DNA from: Candidatus Latescibacterota bacterium
GTDB lineage: Bacteria; Latescibacterota; UBA2968; UBA8231
Direction: 5' to 3'
Assembly (NCBI GenBank): GCA_022827165.1
Contig: JAJDTN010000279.1
Coordinates: forward strand, 1-8,397
Length of the DNA stretch: 8,397 nucleotides
Shown here: positions 5,412-8,397 of the stretch, one piece after another
How the letters are laid out: every line of letters begins with the position of its first letter
Position numbering within the stretch: the stretch's first letter is position 1
Notes under the pieces: generated by a model
What the model was told of the DNA's origin: nothing
The model's input: the letters and a program-made list of their open reading frames with translations, nothing else
Databases searched by the model: none
Program-made: the position numbers and the translations under genes

Positions 5412-6612
5412 GCCTCATGGCCTCCGCGGGAGGGAGTTCGGCGGCCTGCACCGCGGGCACGACGCCGGAGCCGATGCCGACGCAGAGGGAGACGGCTAGG
5501 GCGAGCCCCGCGGACCCCCAGTCGGTGGAGCCGGCCATGGGGGTTCCGAGCCATCCGGAGAGCATCGCCTCGCCGCCCCGGGCGAGTCCCCAGCCCAGCG
5601 CCAGGCCGAGGCCGCCGCCGCAGCAGCTCAGGACCACCGCCTCGGCGAGGAACTGACCCACGATGGCCATCGGCCGGGCGCCGAGGGCCTTGCGAAGGCC
5701 GATCTCCCAGATCCGCTGCCTCACCGAGATGAGCATCGTGTTGAGGACTCCCACGGCTCCGACGACCAGGGCCATCCCGGCGATCGCCGTCGTCACCAGG
5801 CGCGCCGCGATCAGGGCCTGGTTGATGTCCTCGAGGAACTCCCGGCCGCTCAGGACCTCGTAGCGCTCGGGGTCCTGCCCGCCGCGGGCGAGGACGCGGC
5901 GAACGGCGGCCACGGCTCCGGCAGGGTCGGCACCGGCCGCCAGGGTTGCGTGGATGCGGTGGACCCCGGGGGCCCCGCCGTGAAAGCTCTCCAGCGTGCG
6001 GACCGGGAGGAGGAGCCGCTCGTCGCCCCGGGCGGCCTCCATCAACCGTCTTCTCTCGAGCACGCCCACCACCGTGTAGGTGACGCCGTCGAGGCGGACC
6101 CTCCGGCCCGTGGATGGGCCGCCTCGCAGCAGCCGCTCGGCGAGGTCGGCGCCCAGGACGCAGACCCTGCGGCGGATCAGGCCATCGGTCTCGTCGAGAA
6201 ACCGGCCCGCGGCCATCGTGTCTCCCAGGAGCCGCCGGTAGTCGGGCACCGTCCCCGTGGCCCGGGCGTACGTCCCGCGGCCGCCGGACTGGACCCGGAG
6301 ATCCATCCGCGACATGGGCACCACGTGGTCGAGACCGGGCACGGCGCGCTCCAGCTCCGCCACTTGCTGCAGGGTCAGCAACGGCGCAGGTCCTTGCTGC
6401 GGCGGCCCCGGCCGGGGGTGCACCAGGACCAGCCTCTGGAGCCCGAGCCGGCCGAGCTCGCCCATGACCAGCCGCTGCACCGCGGCGCCGACGGACTGGA
6501 TCGCCACCATGGCGGCGACTCCGGTGGCTACCGAGACGACGGCGACCACCGCCCTCAGGCGGAACCGCCGCACCGCCTCCAGGGCCGTGGGCGCCGCGAG
6601 CAGACTCCGCAC
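5395..6612 (-). CDS. MacB/FtsX-type ABC exporter permease (second of two)
   Basis: A 405-residue inner-membrane permease. One helix near 20-40 (AVVAVVSVATGVAAMVAIQS) precedes a periplasmic MacB-type core domain. Three C-terminal helices lie near 272-297, 317-344 and 365-388. The cytoplasmic coupling segment RQRIWEIGLRKALGA and the terminal PPAEAMRHAG are typical of MacB and LolC/E proteins. The start is GTG 6612, six bases after the stop of the first permease. The motif AAGGAGG at 6630-6624 lies inside the end of that upstream gene and is 11 nt away. Its own 3' end overlaps the ATPase gene by 17 bp. It differs clearly from the first permease (RQRIWEIGLRKALGA here versus DERVYEMGLRAAVGA there), so the two may form a heterodimer as LolC and LolE do. 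That pairing is inference. Confidence 0.93.
   Translation of the reverse strand: MRSLLAAPTALEAVRRFRLRAVVAVVSVATGVAAMVAIQSVGAAVQRLVMGELGRLGLQRLVLVHPRPGPPQQGPAPLLTLQQVAELERAVPGLDHVVPMSRMDLRVQSGGRGTYARATGTVPDYRRLLGDTMAAGRFLDETDGLIRRRVCVLGADLAERLLRGGPSTGRRVRLDGVTYTVVGVLERRRLMEAARGDERLLLPVRTLESFHGGAPGVHRIHATLAAGADPAGAVAAVRRVLARGGQDPERYEVLSGREFLEDINQALIAARLVTTAIAGMALVVGAVGVLNTMLISVRQRIWEIGLRKALGARPMAIVGQFLAEAVVLSCCGGGLGLALGWGLARGGEAMLSGWLGTPMAGSTDWGSAGLALAVSLCVGIGSGVVPAVQAAELPPAEAMRHAGRA
5421..5425 (-). promoter_or_regulatory. Ribosome binding site of the exporter ATPase
   Basis: GGAGG on the minus strand, 9 nt before ATG 5411 and inside the coding end of the second permease. It supports this start and hence the 17 bp gene overlap. 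Confidence 0.65.
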
Positions 6613-6618
6613 TTGCGC

Positions 6619-7842
6619 TCAGGCCTCCTTGAGGGCTTCCACCGGGCTCATCCGCGCCGCTCGCAGGGCCGGGACGGCCCCCGACAGCAGGCCCACCCCG
6701 CCCGAGGCCAGCCCGGCGGCGAGCAGGACATCGGCCGTCACGGCGGCGCGGAACTCGACCTCGGGCTGAAACAGGTGCACGGACCACTCCACGCAGGACG
6801 AGACGCCGGCGCCCAGGGCGATCCCCGGGAGGAAGCCGGCCAGGTTCATGGCGAGGGACTCGGCCAGCAGCTGCAGCAGCAGGGCGTGGCCGGGAGCCCC
6901 GACCGCCGCGCGCAGGCCCATCTCGTAGACGCGTTCGTCGAGGGAGGCCAGCATGGCGCCGAGGATGCCCAGCCCCCCGAGGCCGAGGCAGATCGCCGCC
7001 AGCCCGCCCAGCGACACCTCGATCGCCCGCAGGGCGCGGACGGCGCCCCGGCCGTCGGCGGCGGCCGAGCGGACGCGGAAGTCGCCGCCGCGGTGCGCCC
7101 GCGCCAGCCACGCCCTGACTCGTTCGGCGATGGCGGGGACCGCCTCCGCGTGGGCGGCCTGAACGGTGGCCCTGCCGATGGCCCGCATGCGCAGCGCCTC
7201 GAGGGATGCGGTGATGGGGACGAGCACCACCTCGTTGGCGAGGGGATCCCGCGAGGCGAGTTCCTCCAGCGTCCCGACAACGGCGAACCGCAGACCATCG
7301 ATGGATACGGCGCCGCCGGTCCCCTGCGCACCGGGGAAAAGCCGCGAGGCGACGGAATGGCCGAGCACGCAGACTCGCCGCGACGAGTACACGTCTTCGG
7401 CAGTGATCCCCCGGCCCGCGGCCAGCCGCCGGCCGCCGCGGGCCAGGAACTCCGGCGTGACGCCCCGCACCTGCGCCGCGACCTGCCGCCCTCCGGCTGC
7501 GATCCGCCCGGGGGCGATCGCTTCGGGGACCACCGCCTCCACGCCGGGAATCCGTCCGATCCGATCGACATCGGCCAGAGTCAGGGAAGCGCGGGCCCCC
7601 GCCGCGGCCCGTGGAGAGACGACCACGCTCAGGTGGCCGTCCGCCTGGCGCGCGTCGGAGATCACCAGGCGCCTGAGCCCGCCGCCCACGGACAGCACCG
7701 CAACGAGCCCCGCCGCGCCCACGGTGATGCCGAAGCAGGCGAGGGCCGTGCGCGGCAGGTGGCCGCGGAGCTGGTACTGCAGACCCTGCGCCACGGCGGC
7801 CCCGGCGACCCGGCCACGCCGCCGCAGGAGAGGCGGGATCAC
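6619..7842 (-). CDS. MacB/FtsX-type ABC exporter permease (first of two)
   Basis: A 407-residue inner-membrane permease with the MacB layout. An N-terminal cytoplasmic stretch leads into a helix near 33-55 (TALACFGITVGAAGLVAVLS). A periplasmic domain follows, then three C-terminal helices with the coupling segment DERVYEMGLRAAVGA between the first two. The end ARMSPVEALKEA is a standard family ending. The open frame extends upstream to 8019, but that part is Arg/Gly/Pro-rich and overlaps the fusion-protein gene. I chose GTG 7842 (VIPPLLRRRGR), which overlaps the fusion-protein stop by 4 bp (GTGA) and has GAGGAGG 7 nt upstream. It is coupled to the fusion protein before it and the second permease after it. 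Substrate unknown. Confidence 0.93.
   Translation of the reverse strand: MIPPLLRRRGRVAGAAVAQGLQYQLRGHLPRTALACFGITVGAAGLVAVLSVGGGLRRLVISDARQADGHLSVVVSPRAAAGARASLTLADVDRIGRIPGVEAVVPEAIAPGRIAAGGRQVAAQVRGVTPEFLARGGRRLAAGRGITAEDVYSSRRVCVLGHSVASRLFPGAQGTGGAVSIDGLRFAVVGTLEELASRDPLANEVVLVPITASLEALRMRAIGRATVQAAHAEAVPAIAERVRAWLARAHRGGDFRVRSAAADGRGAVRALRAIEVSLGGLAAICLGLGGLGILGAMLASLDERVYEMGLRAAVGAPGHALLLQLLAESLAMNLAGFLPGIALGAGVSSCVEWSVHLFQPEVEFRAAVTADVLLAAGLASGGVGLLSGAVPALRAARMSPVEALKEA
6624..6630 (-). promoter_or_regulatory. Ribosome binding site of the second permease
   Basis: AAGGAGG on the minus strand overlaps the final codons of the first permease and lies 11 nt before GTG 6612. It supports a GTG start for a gene that has no ATG nearby. 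Confidence 0.6.
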
Positions 7843-8397
7843 TCCGCCGCCTCCTCGAGGGCGCTGGCATCCGCGGCGACGAGATTGCCTGCCCGGAGGC
7901 CGGACCGGACGACGACGCGGCTCTCCGTGCCTCGCGAGACTCGCAGCTCCACCGGCCGCAAACGGTCCCGCGGGCAGTCCGGCGCCGCGTCTGCGCCGGC
8001 CGGGTCCTCCGCCGCGCACAACCAGGCGCGGGCGGCCACCGGACCACGGCCCCTCCAGGAGGCGGCGTCGAGTCCTTCCATGACGACCGCCTGCAACGGC
8101 AGGGAGACCACGTCCTTCTCCACGTACGTCGGAACCTCCACGACACAGGACATGCCGTGGCGCAGCCGCTCCGGGGCTTCCTGGAGGTCGACCACCGCTT
8201 CGAAGGTGACCATGTGGCTGTCCGGGCTCCGGCGCCCCATCCTCGAGATCCGCCGCACCCGTCCCTCGAGGCGGTCCCCGGGGAAGGCCTGCACCAGGAC
8301 CATCGCCGGCCGGTCCTGGCTCCAGGAACCGATGTCCACCTCGGCCACGTCGCAGCGGGCGACGAACCGCCCCGTGGAGGCGATCGACACCAGCGCG
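7839..8397 (-). CDS. Membrane-fusion (periplasmic adaptor) protein, C-terminal part (5' end cut by window edge)
   Basis: About 185 residues of the C-terminal half of a HlyD/MacA-type adaptor that links an inner-membrane ABC exporter to the periplasm or an outer-membrane channel. The frame is open at the right edge (ALVSIASTGRF...), so the start lies outside. The visible part begins in the lipoyl-to-barrel region (VEVDIGSWSQD-like loops). It continues through a beta-barrel (PGDRLEGRVRRIS, then VTFEAVVDLQ and LRHGMSCVVEV) and ends in a membrane-proximal region with SGLRAGNLVAADAS, a usual adaptor ending. A stretch near AARAWLCAAEDPAGADAAPDCPRD, with two Cys, looks like an insertion relative to common adaptors. 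The stop overlaps the first permease GTG by 4 bp. Its position ahead of two permeases and an ATPase defines a MacAB/DevBCA-like export system. Confidence 0.88.
   Translation of the reverse strand, partial: ALVSIASTGRFVARCDVAEVDIGSWSQDRPAMVLVQAFPGDRLEGRVRRISRMGRRSPDSHMVTFEAVVDLQEAPERLRHGMSCVVEVPTYVEKDVVSLPLQAVVMEGLDAASWRGRGPVAARAWLCAAEDPAGADAAPDCPRDRLRPVELRVSRGTESRVVVRSGLRAGNLVAADASALEEAAE
7850..7856 (-). promoter_or_regulatory. Ribosome binding site of the first permease
   Basis: GAGGAGG on the minus strand, 7 nt before GTG 7842, within the last codons of the adaptor gene. It decides the start of the permease against the longer upstream open frame. Confidence 0.75.

Noticed and set aside
7843..8019. 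Upstream extension of the first permease to 8019
   Set aside because: The added 59 residues are Arg/Gly/Pro-rich and overlap the adaptor gene. GTG 7842 has a strong ribosome binding site and a GTGA overlap.
5237..8146. A 969-codon open frame on the minus strand across the exporter genes
   Set aside because: Its product is Arg/Gly/Pro/Ala-rich low-complexity sequence without domains. It is a shadow frame caused by high GC, and the real genes are recognised in the other frames.

Overview
The window reads as two complete or nearly complete operons from a high-GC, diderm (Gram-negative) bacterium. Every gene I can support lies on the minus strand, so the biological order runs from the right edge to the left. 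The diderm inference rests on a membrane-fusion protein, MacB/FtsX-type ABC systems and periplasmic signal-peptide proteins. Shine-Dalgarno motifs (AGGAG, GAGGAGG, AAGGAGG) precede several starts and GTG starts are common. I cannot name a phylum from this sequence alone. No RNA gene, CRISPR array, IS element or intrinsic terminator was seen, and no gene-free stretch exceeds about 70 bases.

Right operon (8397 to 4435): a membrane-fusion (HlyD/MacA-type) protein cut by the window edge, two consecutive and different FtsX/MacB-type permeases, an ABC ATPase, and a small acyl-carrier-protein-like gene. The genes overlap or nearly touch (GTGA overlap, 6 nt gap, 17 nt overlap, ATGA overlap), so they should be co-transcribed and made together. 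The ACP at the end is the unusual part: it suggests that the exporter serves a fatty-acyl or polyketide-like product.

Left operon (about 4390 to 1 and beyond): a ribbon-helix-helix protein with a Cys-rich tail, a MerC-domain membrane protein, a DUF2796 protein with a dense His/Asp/Glu tract, an ABC ATPase, an FtsX-type permease, a DUF3299 protein, and the first 107 residues of a CobW/COG0523 GTPase with a CxCC motif. From memory, DUF2796 + ATPase + FtsX-like permease + DUF3299 is the core of the zinc-starvation system called Zrg in Vibrio cholerae and of the PA4063-PA4066 genes of Pseudomonas aeruginosa, normally controlled by Zur. MerC and CobW proteins are also familiar companions of zinc genes. 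Here the first gene is not a Fur-family Zur but a small RHH protein with two CxxC pairs. I read it as a candidate metal-sensing autoregulator. Two inverted repeats lie over or just upstream of its start region.

Working together, the left operon would bind scarce zinc in the periplasm (DUF2796), use a MacB-like ABC complex with DUF3299 to handle it, and pass it to client proteins in the cytoplasm through the CobW GTPase. MerC may give a second membrane route. The two operons are separated by only about 70 bases. The right one looks more GC-rich by eye, so they probably have separate histories and happen to adjoin.
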